NCBI GenBank assembly: GCA_019358975.1
Contig: JAHHIL010000008.1
Location: forward strand, 1 to 64,000
Origin: Trichocoleus desertorum ATA4-8-CV12
GTDB lineage: Bacteria; Cyanobacteriota; Cyanobacteriia; FACHB-46
Direction: 5' to 3'
Length of the DNA: 64,000 bases
Under the pieces are notes generated by a model. The model searched no databases, was not told where the DNA came from, and saw only the letters and a list, made by a program, of their open reading frames with translations. This document shows, in pieces, positions 34,180 through 42,561 of this stretch (positions are counted from its first letter, which is position 1; each line of letters begins with the position of its first letter). The position numbers and the translations under genes were made by a program.

Positions 34180-35720
34180 GAATTTGTGTCCAAGTTCTGA
34201 AGCGGAATTTCGATCCAAAATTCTGTCCCTCGCTCCGGTGCTGAAACACATCGGAGCATGCCTTCGTGTTTATCCACAATAATTTGGTAACTGATGGCTA
34301 GACCCAAGCCAGTGCCTTTTTGCATCGGTTTGGTGGTAAAGAATGGCTCAAACATTTTTGCCTGGACTGCTTCTGGGATGCCTGGTCCATTGTCATGAAT
34401 CTGAATTGTAATGCGATCGCCCAGTAAGCAAGTCTTGTCTGACGAGTTTACAACTGCAACTTCATTGCTAGCAGCTCGGTTGCCAGTCGCTGGGTTCGCT
34501 ACCGCTGTTTTAATCGTGATGACTCGCGGTTCTGGTTGCTCCTCCAAGGCATCGATCGCATTACTGAGAATATTTATAAATACTTGGTTGAGTTGGCTGG
34601 CGTAGCACTCCACCCGGGGTAAGTCACCATATTTTTTAACCACAGTAATTGCTGGATCACTTCCCTGCGATTTCAGTCGATTTTCCAAAATTAGTAGGGT
34701 ACTGTCGATCCCAGCATGAATATCCACGGCTTTTCTTTCCGCTTCATCCAAATGGGCAAACGTGCGCAAGGATAAAACAATTTCGCTGATTCGTTCGGCT
34801 CCGACCTGCATAGAAGCTAATATTTGCGGCAGATCGCTGATCAAAAAATCAAGTTCGATCGCTTCACCCAATGCGGCAATCTGAGGGTGGGGTTGGGGAT
34901 AAATCTGCTGATAAAGTTGCAGCAAAGCCAATAAATTTTGCGTGTATTGATCAGCGTGAACTAAGTTGCCGTAGATAAAGCTGACTGGGTTATTGATCTC
35001 ATGGGCAATCCCTGCCACCATTTGGCCCAAGCTGGACATCTTGGCGCTTTGGATCAGTTGGGTTTGGGTTTGTTTCAGTTCCAGCAACGTTTGGCTGAGT
35101 TGTTGGGCTTGAATCGTAGCAGCTTCCGCTAAAGCGCGATTTTTGGCTTCACTCTCACGCAAGACTGCTTCCGTGTACTGGCGATCGCTGACTTCTTGTT
35201 GCAGTTGTTTAATCAACAACAACGTTGCCGTTCGCGCTTCTACCGAGTCTCGCAATTGTTCTGGATGGCGCTTTAATTCTGTCTCGGCTGGATGGCGTTG
35301 AGTAATATCCCGCATCGCGACCACAACGCTAGTGTCTGTGGCTTGAAGATGAATGCAAATACAAGAAATTTCTAAAATTAAAGCCGTTTCCTGGGGCTGA
35401 AATTCATAACAGGCAGTCGAATCCATCCGGCGATTGAAGGCCATAGTCACAGGATGAGTCGCGACCGAAACTGGTTCGCCATTTTGGGTTAAAGGCAGCA
35501 AATCAATCAGCTGGGTACCCAAAATATCAAATCGACTTTTGGCGACTAAGCGATCGAATGTCGGATTAGACCACTGAACTTTGCCCGATTCATCTGTCCA
35601 GGCGATCGCTTCCGTCATTGCTCCAAGCGCCACCTCCATTGTCCCCGGAGTTGTGGGCAATTTGCTGGCTAGGTCTGCGGCATCAGCTTTCATTTCATTT
35701 TTCGGGCTATTCAATAACAC
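34176..35720 (-). CDS. PAS-type sensor histidine kinase
   Basis: This encodes 514 residues without a clear membrane helix, so probably cytosolic. The N-terminal PAS-like domain (about 25-135: [30 protein letters not shown]) is followed by a coiled coil. The kinase core has the H-box [12 protein letters not shown], the N-box [13 protein letters not shown]1 DNGPGIP and G2 GTGLGLAI. The coiled coil carries [14 protein letters not shown] and [17 protein letters not shown], typical of cyanobacterial hybrid-style kinases. No receiver gene is adjacent, so the partner is unknown. The start is a GTG at 35720. An ATG at 35693 is an alternative. An inverted repeat sits right at the start and is listed separately. 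The gene converges with ilvN with a four-base overlap. Confidence 0.9.
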   Translation of the reverse strand: MLLNSPKNEMKADAADLASKLPTTPGTMEVALGAMTEAIAWTDESGKVQWSNPTFDRLVAKSRFDILGTQLIDLLPLTQNGEPVSVATHPVTMAFNRRMDSTACYEFQPQETALILEISCICIHLQATDTSVVVAMRDITQRHPAETELKRHPEQLRDSVEARTATLLLIKQLQQEVSDRQYTEAVLRESEAKNRALAEAATIQAQQLSQTLLELKQTQTQLIQSAKMSSLGQMVAGIAHEINNPVSFIYGNLVHADQYTQNLLALLQLYQQIYPQPHPQIAALGEAIELDFLISDLPQILASMQVGAERISEIVLSLRTFAHLDEAERKAVDIHAGIDSTLLILENRLKSQGSDPAITVVKKYGDLPRVECYASQLNQVFINILSNAIDALEEQPEPRVITIKTAVANPATGNRAASNEVAVVNSSDKTCLLGDRITIQIHDNGPGIPEAVQAKMFEPFFTTKPMQKGTGLGLAISYQIIVDKHEGMLRCVSAPERGTEFWIEIPLQNLDTNS

Positions 35721-35738
35721 GTGACTCAGTTAAGTCAC
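35721..35738. repeat. Inverted repeat at the histidine kinase start
   Basis: GTGACT (35721-35726) and AGTCAC (35733-35738) flank a 6-base loop immediately upstream of the kinase start. It could be an operator half-site pair or an RNA hairpin. The palindrome is short, so chance is possible. Confidence 0.35.
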
Positions 35739-35975
35739 AAAAGGTTCTTAACAGTTTTGACAGCGATTAGATCGAGCAGCTGATGTCATTAAAATGACAG
35801 AATTTCCCCTGAAACAATCATTTTTTGTTGCAACCAACTCTGCGTAGAGCACCCTGATACAGAGTATCCTGGGCTTTTCAGAAGGACAATCACACTTAGG
35901 TAATATTTGATGCTGAAATAGCTCGTGATAGTATTTGCCGCCAGTCTTCAATATCTACTTGAAGTTTGCTGGCTT

Positions 35976-36030
35976 GAAATTCACCTGAAATTCACCTGAA
36001 ATTCACCTGAAATTGAAATTCACCTGAAAT
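35976..36030. repeat. 11-bp tandem repeat across the end of the pentapeptide gene
   Basis: GAAATTCACCT occurs three times in tandem (35976-36008), then GAAATT (36009-36014), then a fourth unit (36015-36025). On the minus strand the stop of the gene at 36020 is the TGA in this repeat. Unit changes are not multiples of three, so slippage here would alter the end of the protein. Confidence 0.85.
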
Positions 36031-38275
36031 AGATCAGCAGATTTAGTCCAGGAATCGTGCGCGAGAGTGTCCAAAGCAGCAAGGCAATGAAGAGAATGCC
36101 GAGGCTCCACTGATACCAAACCAAGGTTGTAATCAAACCAGGCATATCGCGATCGCGCAGACGAATGTCATTAAAACCGAAGCGTAATAAGTTGTTGAAA
36201 CTAAAGTCGTAGTAGTTCAACCAGTTCCAGCGGCGATCCCACAGCAACGGCACATAACGCTCTTGAAACAGCGGAAAGCGAGGCATGATCGGCATCCGCC
36301 CAATCAGGAGGCGTAACTGACGCAGGCTACCCTCTTCGACAAAGTAGCTGACATCCATCAAGTTGTGGTAGCGGCCTTGCTGATATAGCCGTCCCAGCAA
36401 CAGCAGTGGCACCGGGACAATCACCACGGCGAGGCAAGCTAAGGTGAGCCCAGGGCGATCGGAAGTTTGAAAAATCGTCACCAGACCGCCTAAGGACAAC
36501 ACACTAAAGCTACTCAAAACCGCAATTGTCTCGTAGAGAGTCGGCACAATGGGCTTAGGCCGTAGCCGTCGCAAGCGATCGATCAGCCAAAACAGCACGC
36601 CAAAGTAAGCGATCGCCACAATCTCCACCCCAAACACCAACCAGAAATTGGTGCCATATCGACTCAACAGCAACAGGAGACTGAGGCAGAGCCAGTGCAA
36701 TCCATCTAAACCCCAGCCGACAAAGTTACGGGAATCGGCAGCAATGGCGCGATCGCGAATCTTGATGTAATCCGCTAAATCGATGCTGTCGAGGGTGAGC
36801 AGTTCGGTAAGTGAACGAAAGGGTTGCTCGACTCGACGTTGGGCGATCGCTGCTGCTTGGGCCGCCGAAAAACCAATTTTGACTAGACGGGGTAGAGAGG
36901 CGGTATTGATATTCGTACCTAGAAGTCGTTGCCGTAGTTCTTGCAACCGCAGAGATTCGGTTTTGTATTCAATTTGATTGGCGTCACTAATTTGCTCTAA
37001 CTGGCGAAAGTTTCGTACCAAGTTCCGCAACAAGCTCTCATTACCTTGCAGTACTGGAACCGAGAGCGATCGCCCAATCTGGCCTGGATTACCCAGAAAT
37101 TTGGCATGGTCGGCATCAAACTTTAACCCTGGCACATTCAAATAAGCTGCCTTACTAAAGCCTGCATCACTAAAGTCGGCTTGCTCCAAAATACTCGCCC
37201 CCCGCAGATTCACCGGACGACTAAACTGCACTTCTCGAAAGCTCACAGGCTGCTCAAATTCCGCTTCCGTGAGAAAGCAGGACTGCAAAAACCGACTCTT
37301 ATTAAACTGAGCCGCTTCTTGCCAACGGGTTTGGGCCAAATCCGCATTGCCCTGCCACTGCACCCGACTGAAATTAGCAAATTGCCGAAAGATAGCCTGA
37401 CTAAAGTTAGCAGTGCCTTGAAACTCACTGCTTTGGAAGTTAACCAGTCCTTGAAATTGCGACTGATTAAACCCAGCCCGCTCAAAAAAAATACTGCTGC
37501 GAAATCGAGCCTCTTGATTAAAAACAGTTCCAGCGAAACTGCTAGGTTGGCTGAAGCGGGTGCCCGACCAATCCGCCTCTTGGCTAAACCCAGTGCCTTG
37601 AGCTTCCACGCGGCTCAGAAAGAAAGTGTTGCTAAAGTTTGCTGTGCCCAGAAATCGAGTCTGAGCTAGTTTCAACGGGCCGCGAAACACGGCAATTTGT
37701 AAGGGAGCCAAAGCCTGTGTACCCACATTAGGAGTAGTAATCAGCGATCGCGACAGCTCACTCAAGCGTGATAAACGACGGCGATCGCGCCTCAGTTGCT
37801 CTTGCTCCGCTGCGGTAAAAATGGGTGACAATGCCTGCCCATACATCGGCGCTCTTAACCCCAATTGGTTGCCCGCAAACTCTCCCTGAATCACGGAATA
37901 GCTCAGGTCTAACCCTAAAGGCGACCCCGCCCGCTGCAATTGAGTTTGCAACAAACGGTAGAACTGATCGCGAAAAGTGGCATTTTCTAGCCGCAGATCA
38001 ATCTCAAAACGGCGTAAATCAATCGTGCGAATCCCCTCACTCTGGGCTGGCGATCGCAACCGTTCTTGCAACAGATCTAAAGTTAGGAGGGTGCGTTCTG
38101 GTGGCGCGATCGCAGCCCAACTCGGTTGCGGCCACAGCAATCCCAGCAGCCCCACTAGAAAACAGCACAGCAGTAATAAGTTAATGATTCTTCTGATGAA
38201 TAAGAGAGCGATCGCCCGTTCTGAACGACGCTCCCAGCAATTCCCAAATAGCCAGCGCAAGAATTTTGATCCCAA
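36020..38275 (-). CDS. Membrane protein with phenylalanine-centred pentapeptide repeats and a HhH motif
   Basis: This encodes 751 residues. An N-terminal hydrophobic signal/anchor (about 28-55: IRRIINLLLLCCFLVGLLGLLW then ending SWA) is followed by a domain (about 60-170) and then a solenoid of A(N/D)FSxxxF-type pentapeptides (about 200-400) with FNQSQF-like turns. A ComEA-like helix-hairpin-helix follows (NTASLPRLVKIGFSAAQAAAIAQRR, about 455-490, then LTELLTLDSI). The C-terminal third has about four membrane helices. Helix-hairpin-helix motifs of this form usually bind DNA non-specifically. Here they are combined with a membrane topology and pentapeptide repeats, so a role at the envelope is likely but unclear. 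The C-terminal end lies in an 11-bp tandem repeat. I know no characterised protein of this architecture. Confidence 0.85.
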   Translation of the reverse strand: MGSKFLRWLFGNCWERRSERAIALLFIRRIINLLLLCCFLVGLLGLLWPQPSWAAIAPPERTLLTLDLLQERLRSPAQSEGIRTIDLRRFEIDLRLENATFRDQFYRLLQTQLQRAGSPLGLDLSYSVIQGEFAGNQLGLRAPMYGQALSPIFTAAEQEQLRRDRRRLSRLSELSRSLITTPNVGTQALAPLQIAVFRGPLKLAQTRFLGTANFSNTFFLSRVEAQGTGFSQEADWSGTRFSQPSSFAGTVFNQEARFRSSIFFERAGFNQSQFQGLVNFQSSEFQGTANFSQAIFRQFANFSRVQWQGNADLAQTRWQEAAQFNKSRFLQSCFLTEAEFEQPVSFREVQFSRPVNLRGASILEQADFSDAGFSKAAYLNVPGLKFDADHAKFLGNPGQIGRSLSVPVLQGNESLLRNLVRNFRQLEQISDANQIEYKTESLRLQELRQRLLGTNINTASLPRLVKIGFSAAQAAAIAQRRVEQPFRSLTELLTLDSIDLADYIKIRDRAIAADSRNFVGWGLDGLHWLCLSLLLLLSRYGTNFWLVFGVEIVAIAYFGVLFWLIDRLRRLRPKPIVPTLYETIAVLSSFSVLSLGGLVTIFQTSDRPGLTLACLAVVIVPVPLLLLGRLYQQGRYHNLMDVSYFVEEGSLRQLRLLIGRMPIMPRFPLFQERYVPLLWDRRWNWLNYYDFSFNNLLRFGFNDIRLRDRDMPGLITTLVWYQWSLGILFIALLLWTLSRTIPGLNLLIYFR

Positions 38276-38295
38276 ATTACTGCTCTTGATGAGGC

Positions 38296-39294
38296 TTAAA
38301 TCACCAAAACCAACTTGCCCGTCATAGAGCCAGCTTCCAGCAAACGGTGAGCCGTAGCCGCTTCGGCCAAGGGCAAGGCTTGTTGCAGATGAATTTTCAG
38401 CTTGCCCTCATCAAACAGAGCCGCGCAGGCTTCTAGGATTTCGGCTTGATGCTGCTGAGCCGCTGCCAATCCTTGCAACATTGGGGTCAGCATCAGTTCT
38501 TGGCTAACACGCAAGTTACGCATTCTAGCCGTTTTCCAGTTGGCACTAGTGGTATCGAAATCCAGAATCGTCACCGCTTCCCCATACACTTTGACAGCCT
38601 CTAGGGACTTGAAGAAGTTGCTGCCGCCTACGGTATCAAAGGCAATATCTACCCCTGCGCACTCCGTCCAATCCATCACCGCTTGCACAAAGTCAGTCTG
38701 CTGATACAAAATCGCCAGCTCAGCCCCCCACTGCCGCACCAAGCGAGCTTTCTCTTCTGTACCCACTGTGCTGCAAACTCGCGCTTCCTTAAACACAGCC
38801 AGTTGTACTGCCACATGACCCACGCCCCCCGCGCCTGCATGCACTAGCACCCGCTGACCCGGTTGAAAATTGCAGCGATCGAACAATGCTTCCCAAGCCG
38901 TAATCAGCACTAAAGGAGCCGCTGCCGCTTCTTCAAAACTGAGTGAGGCAGGCTTACGAGCTGCGAATTTCTCATCAATAGTTGCCAGCTCAGCATAATT
39001 GCCCGGATGAGCCCCCAACCCGCCATTACAGAAGTAAACTTCATCACCCACCCGAAACCGTTGCACCTCTGCTCCCACAGCCTCAACGACTCCAGCCCCA
39101 TCGCAACCCAAAATGGCAGGCATCTGATCCGGGAAAAACGTCCCTCGTTGCCGCAACTTAGTGTCAATCGGGTTGATGCCAGCAGCTTTGAGCCGTACTA
39201 ATAGCTCAGTGGGTTTTTGAATTGCTAGATCCGGCACTTCTTGGAGTTGCAGGACTTCTGGACCTCCGGGGGCTGTCATCAAAACTGCTTTCAC
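38296..39294 (-). CDS. Zinc-independent quinone-oxidoreductase-like MDR dehydrogenase
   Basis: This encodes 332 residues from a GTG at 39294, with GAGAG a few bases upstream. An in-frame codon at 39369 would add 25 residues that read through a repeat-like, proline-rich stretch, so it is rejected. The catalytic domain (about 1-120) has the MDR pattern VRLKAAGINPIDTKLRQRG and CDGAGVVEAVGAEVQ. The Rossmann core has VHAGAGGVGHVAVQLA. The family reduces quinones, enones or aldehydes with NADPH. The typical zinc ligands are absent. The gene lies next to the pentapeptide-HhH gene on the same strand (20-base gap) but looks unrelated to it. Confidence 0.9.
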   Translation of the reverse strand: MKAVLMTAPGGPEVLQLQEVPDLAIQKPTELLVRLKAAGINPIDTKLRQRGTFFPDQMPAILGCDGAGVVEAVGAEVQRFRVGDEVYFCNGGLGAHPGNYAELATIDEKFAARKPASLSFEEAAAAPLVLITAWEALFDRCNFQPGQRVLVHAGAGGVGHVAVQLAVFKEARVCSTVGTEEKARLVRQWGAELAILYQQTDFVQAVMDWTECAGVDIAFDTVGGSNFFKSLEAVKVYGEAVTILDFDTTSANWKTARMRNLRVSQELMLTPMLQGLAAAQQHQAEILEACAALFDEGKLKIHLQQALPLAEAATAHRLLEAGSMTGKLVLVI

Positions 39295-39563
39295 GGGTAC
39301 TCTCTCAGTAAACTTCTCATGTTCCACCCTCTCCCCAGCCTCTCTCCCAATCGTGGGCAAGGGGAGCAAGAGTTGGGTTCCCCTTCTTTTACCAGAATAC
39401 TAGAGAAGTTATTGCTCAGGCTGCTTACCCAACTCATAGGCCTAACTCATAGTTTTAGCAGTAAGAGATTGGCGCTCGCTCACCCAATTCCACACCCAAT
39501 TTGAGTTAGACTACGGCTATGATCTTTGCTTAAAAACTAATAGTTATTCTTGAATTTATAACT

Positions 39564-40205
39564 GTGTCAGTGATTATTTTTGATTTTGATGGAACTCTGG
39601 CCGATACCTTACAGGCGATCGTGGCAATTACCAATCGCCTCGCCCTAGAATTTGGTTATAAAACTGTGAATTCTGAAGAGGTTAAAAAACTCCAGAACCT
39701 AAGTTCTCAAGAAATTATTAGATATTCAAAAATTCCGATCTTAAAGTTGCCCTTTTTGCTGCGTCGAGTCAAAAACGAGTTAAAACAAGAAATTCATCAC
39801 TTACAACCCATTCACGGAATTGAAGAGGCGTTGCTGGCTTTGAAACAAGATGGTCATCAGCTAGGCATTGTCACTTCTAATGCTGAGGCCAATGTCTTAA
39901 CTTTTCTTCAACATCACGGCTTACATGAGCTGTTTGAGTTTGTGCATTCAGGCACTAGTTTATTTGGCAAAAATAAGGTTTTAAGCAGGCTGCTCTCTCA
40001 AAAGCAAATTAATCCTGATGCGGTTCTCTACGTAGGCGATGAAACGCGAGACATCGAAGCAGCCAAGCAGGTAAAAATCAAATCCGTTGCGGTGAGTTGG
40101 GGATTTAATTCTAGACAAGCCCTAGCCAGACAAAACCCAGATTTCTTGATCGGTCAACCTCACGAGCTATTGGCGATCGCTCAAGCGCTCCAAGCTTCTA
40201 AATAA
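39564..40205 (+). CDS. HAD-superfamily hydrolase (phosphatase-like)
   Basis: This encodes 213 residues from a GTG at 39564. Motif I is IIFDFDGTLADT (nucleophile Asp8 and acid Asp10), motif II is GIVTSNAEANV, motif III is the lysine in FGKNKV and motif IV is YVGDETRDIEAA. The cap domain (about 16-78) is of the helical C1 type, as in phosphoglycolate-phosphatase-like enzymes. The cytosolic substrate is a small phosphate ester that cannot be chosen from sequence. It stands alone on the plus strand, facing pdhC tail to tail. Confidence 0.92.
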   Translation: MSVIIFDFDGTLADTLQAIVAITNRLALEFGYKTVNSEEVKKLQNLSSQEIIRYSKIPILKLPFLLRRVKNELKQEIHHLQPIHGIEEALLALKQDGHQLGIVTSNAEANVLTFLQHHGLHELFEFVHSGTSLFGKNKVLSRLLSQKQINPDAVLYVGDETRDIEAAKQVKIKSVAVSWGFNSRQALARQNPDFLIGQPHELLAIAQALQASK

Positions 40206-40269
40206 ATTGACCAAATCAAGGATTTATAGGATGACGTGAACGCCAGCATCACGCACCGCAATGTTGCCG

Positions 40270-40325
40270 ACCTCTCCCCCGTCCCCTCTCCCGCAGGAGA
40301 GGAGTGCCGCAAGGCGGGGTGAGGT
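40270..40325. repeat. Palindromic CCTCTCC-type dispersed repeat
   Basis: CCTCTCC (40285-40291) and GGAGAGG (40296-40302) form a tight hairpin. Outer ACCTC...GAGGT-like halves may extend it. This CCTCTCC/GGAGAGG style resembles repeats I recall from many cyanobacterial genomes. It lies after the HAD gene and near the end of pdhC. Confidence 0.6.
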
Positions 40326-40365
40326 TTGGATTTGGCTCTAGGCTCTAGCTAACAGTCAATTCGCT

Positions 40366-41691
40366 CTACAGCGTCAAGGATTGAGTATTGGTTTCAATCA
40401 AAGTTGCCAAATCTTTCAAGAAAGCAGCTGCATGAGCACCATAAATAATTCGGTGATCGCAGGTGATGTTCACTTGCATTTGCCGCTTCACCCCGAACAA
40501 GCCATCATCGGTCGCTACCATTTGCGGTCTAGAAGCTCCGATCGCTAAGATCGAACCTTGACCGGGAGGCAAAATCGCATCAAAGCGATCGACTCCAAAC
40601 ATGCCTAAGTTAGAAATGGTGAAGGTGCCGCTGTTGTACTCGTCAGGTTGCAATTGCTTGGCACGGGCACGATCGACTAAATCTTTCCAAGTACGAGACA
40701 ACGAGTAGAGATCCGCTTGATCGGCATTCTTTAAGACAGGGGTAATCAAGCCGCCATCTTCCATTGCCACTGCAACAGAGATATTGATCGCAGAAGGATA
40801 GCTGATGCCTTGCTCGGTATAGCTAGCATTCAACAGAGGATGCTTTTGCAGCGTCACCGCGACTGCTTTGGCCAGCAGAGCCGACATAGTGACACCTTTA
40901 GACTTCACTTGCTTGTAGAGCTTGTCTAGGTTGTCGGTGGTAATGGTATAGCCAACGTGGTAAGTAGGAACGCTGAGGCTCACCATCATATTGCGGACAA
41001 CTGCATTTTGCAGCGTGGTCAACGGCACCACTTGACCTGGAACTACAGGGGTAGGTGCAGCCACTGGTGTAGGAGCAGGCTTAGGCGCAGCAGCTGTCAC
41101 AGGCGTAGTAACTGGAGCTGTGGTCACAGCAGGAGCCGCAGGCTGAGATTTACCCGCAGCCGCTTCCACATCTTGAGCGACGATCCGACCGTGAGGGCCG
41201 CTGCCCTTCAATCCGGCGAGATCCACTTTCAAGTCTTTCGCTAGTTTGCGAGCGCGAGGAGAAACAATGGTGCGACCACTGCTGACGCTGGAGCCGTTGC
41301 CGTTGGTGGCGGTTGCAACTGTAGCCTCTGTCGCGATCGCAGCTTGGCGAGATTGAGTAGAGGCATCCGCAGGTGCAGAAACAGCCGCAGGATTCGTTGT
41401 CGTCGTGGCTGACTGACCGCCCGCTTTTTGCTTCGCCGTCTCAATTTCAGCTTCCGTTTCGGCAATGAAGGCGATCGTTTGTCCTACCGGAGCGCTCTCA
41501 CCAGCAGGCACCATGATCACAGCGAGATAGCCTTCATGGAAGGACTCCACATCCATGTCTGCCTTGTCGGATTCGACAACTAGGACGGTTTCGCCTCTCT
41601 CAACTTTGTCACCTGGAGACTTGGCCCAGGAAACAATTTTTCCTTCAGTCATCGTAGAACTGAGGGCAGGCATGAAAACTTCGTTGATCAT
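40366..41691 (-). CDS. pdhC: Dihydrolipoamide acetyltransferase (E2 of pyruvate dehydrogenase)
   Basis: This encodes 441 residues. The lipoyl domain (1-80) has the modification lysine in VESDKADMDVESF (Lys43). A linker rich in Ala/Thr leads to the peripheral-subunit-binding domain (about 145-180, with VSPRARKLAKDLKVDL). A second proline/alanine linker leads to the catalytic domain (about 210-441), which ends with CDHRIIYGAHAAAFLKDL, including the catalytic histidine and a cyanobacterial-type IIYG ending. E2 transfers the acetyl group to CoA to make acetyl-CoA. The name pdhC or odhB depends on convention. E1 and E3 are not in this window. An ATG at 41691 begins MINEVFMPALSSTM, as expected for the domain. 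Confidence 0.95.
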   Translation of the reverse strand: MINEVFMPALSSTMTEGKIVSWAKSPGDKVERGETVLVVESDKADMDVESFHEGYLAVIMVPAGESAPVGQTIAFIAETEAEIETAKQKAGGQSATTTTNPAAVSAPADASTQSRQAAIATEATVATATNGNGSSVSSGRTIVSPRARKLAKDLKVDLAGLKGSGPHGRIVAQDVEAAAGKSQPAAPAVTTAPVTTPVTAAAPKPAPTPVAAPTPVVPGQVVPLTTLQNAVVRNMMVSLSVPTYHVGYTITTDNLDKLYKQVKSKGVTMSALLAKAVAVTLQKHPLLNASYTEQGISYPSAINISVAVAMEDGGLITPVLKNADQADLYSLSRTWKDLVDRARAKQLQPDEYNSGTFTISNLGMFGVDRFDAILPPGQGSILAIGASRPQMVATDDGLFGVKRQMQVNITCDHRIIYGAHAAAFLKDLATLIETNTQSLTL

Positions 41692-41871
41692 GGGCTGGGT
41701 TCTGAATCAATAAATCGTTAAAACTGGAGCAAAGCCAGATCGCATTTTATCCTGACAGATGCCACCAGAGCTATCACCCCGAACAAAGTTGATCAGAATT
41801 ACCGCGATCGCTTGATCCCCAGGACAAAAATTCCCACCTGTATCCCTCAAGTGGTGTGACAAAGCTACATT

Positions 41872-41900
41872 AAAAAAATTCCCACCTGTGACAGTGGGAA
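41872..41900 (-). terminator. Intrinsic terminator of the ylqD gene
   Basis: On the minus strand TTCCCAC (41900-41894) pairs with GTGGGAA (41885-41879) around an 8-base loop. A run of seven T follows (41878-41872). It lies about 70 bases past the stop of ylqD. Confidence 0.8.
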
Positions 41901-41971
41901 GCCTCAAGAGACAGAGAGTCAGAAGCCGTACCTAATCTAAGCGACCGTACCCATCGTCAGAGATTGACGTT

Positions 41972-42427
41972 TTAGACATCGCCCCGAATTTCTTCGACAA
42001 TGCCATCGCGCAATAAAATCTCAACTTGCATCTTTTCAACCAAGTTGTCACCAGGCTCGATCCGGAAAAAGCTTTCGATTTGGCCTTGGCTCACTTCCTG
42101 GCTGAGTTCCAGCATTTGGACTTGCTGCAACTGCTGTAGCACTTGGTTTTTCTGCTCTAGCAGCTCACTTTTCTTTTGATTGACCTGGATTTGAATATTG
42201 TCAATCTGCTGCACCGTTTGAGGCCCAGGAGGTTGCAGACTTTGCTTTTGAATTTCAGCAATCATCCGCTGCCCTTGCATTTCCAACTGTTGCAGTTGGC
42301 TATCAAGTTGATTAATTTGCGCCTGGAGTTGCTGCTGAGCTTCCTCCTTCCACCGGGGAGTGACGATCGCTTTAACTGTAATGGCTCGTTTCAGGAGTAA
42401 CTGTGAGTTGGAGACGTCCATAAACAT
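41972..42427 (-). CDS. YlqD-family protein
   Basis: This encodes 151 residues from the ATG at 42427. An upstream codon at 42493 would add 22 unconserved residues, and a third ATG at 42421 is also possible. The protein begins with a beta-rich start (LLLKRAITVKAIVTPRW), has a long coiled coil (about 30-105: QAQINQLDSQLQQLEMQGQR), and ends with a small domain (FFRIEPGDNLVEKM then VEILLRDGIVEEIRG). This matches the conserved YlqD-like proteins of Bacilli and cyanobacteria. No molecular function is known. It is probably cytosolic and dimeric through the coiled coil. It lies 134 bases downstream of aas on the same strand and is closed by a strong terminator. Confidence 0.88.
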   Translation of the reverse strand: MFMDVSNSQLLLKRAITVKAIVTPRWKEEAQQQLQAQINQLDSQLQQLEMQGQRMIAEIQKQSLQPPGPQTVQQIDNIQIQVNQKKSELLEQKNQVLQQLQQVQMLELSQEVSQGQIESFFRIEPGDNLVEKMQVEILLRDGIVEEIRGDV

Positions 42428-42561
42428 TTCACTTGGAAAATAGTTTGAGAATGGGCAACGCTTAGGGAACAACGCGTATTTGTGCCGGGGCACCGCTTTT
42501 GCCAGAAGTAAATTCTGTCAGAAACGATACTGCGTCTGTATACGGCGCGTCAGCCCAGCGA

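Noticed and set aside
35748-35951. Minus-strand open frame of 67 codons between two genes
   Set aside because: High cysteine and mixed composition with no family pattern or ribosome site. Treated as chance.
39300-39380. Additional CTCTCCCC-type repeat upstream of the oxidoreductase
   Set aside because: It resembles the dispersed repeat at 40270 but is too degenerate to delimit.
41707-41907. Minus-strand open frame of 66 codons beside ylqD
   Set aside because: It contains part of the ylqD terminator hairpin and a near-repeat of TTCCCACCTGT, so it is not coding.
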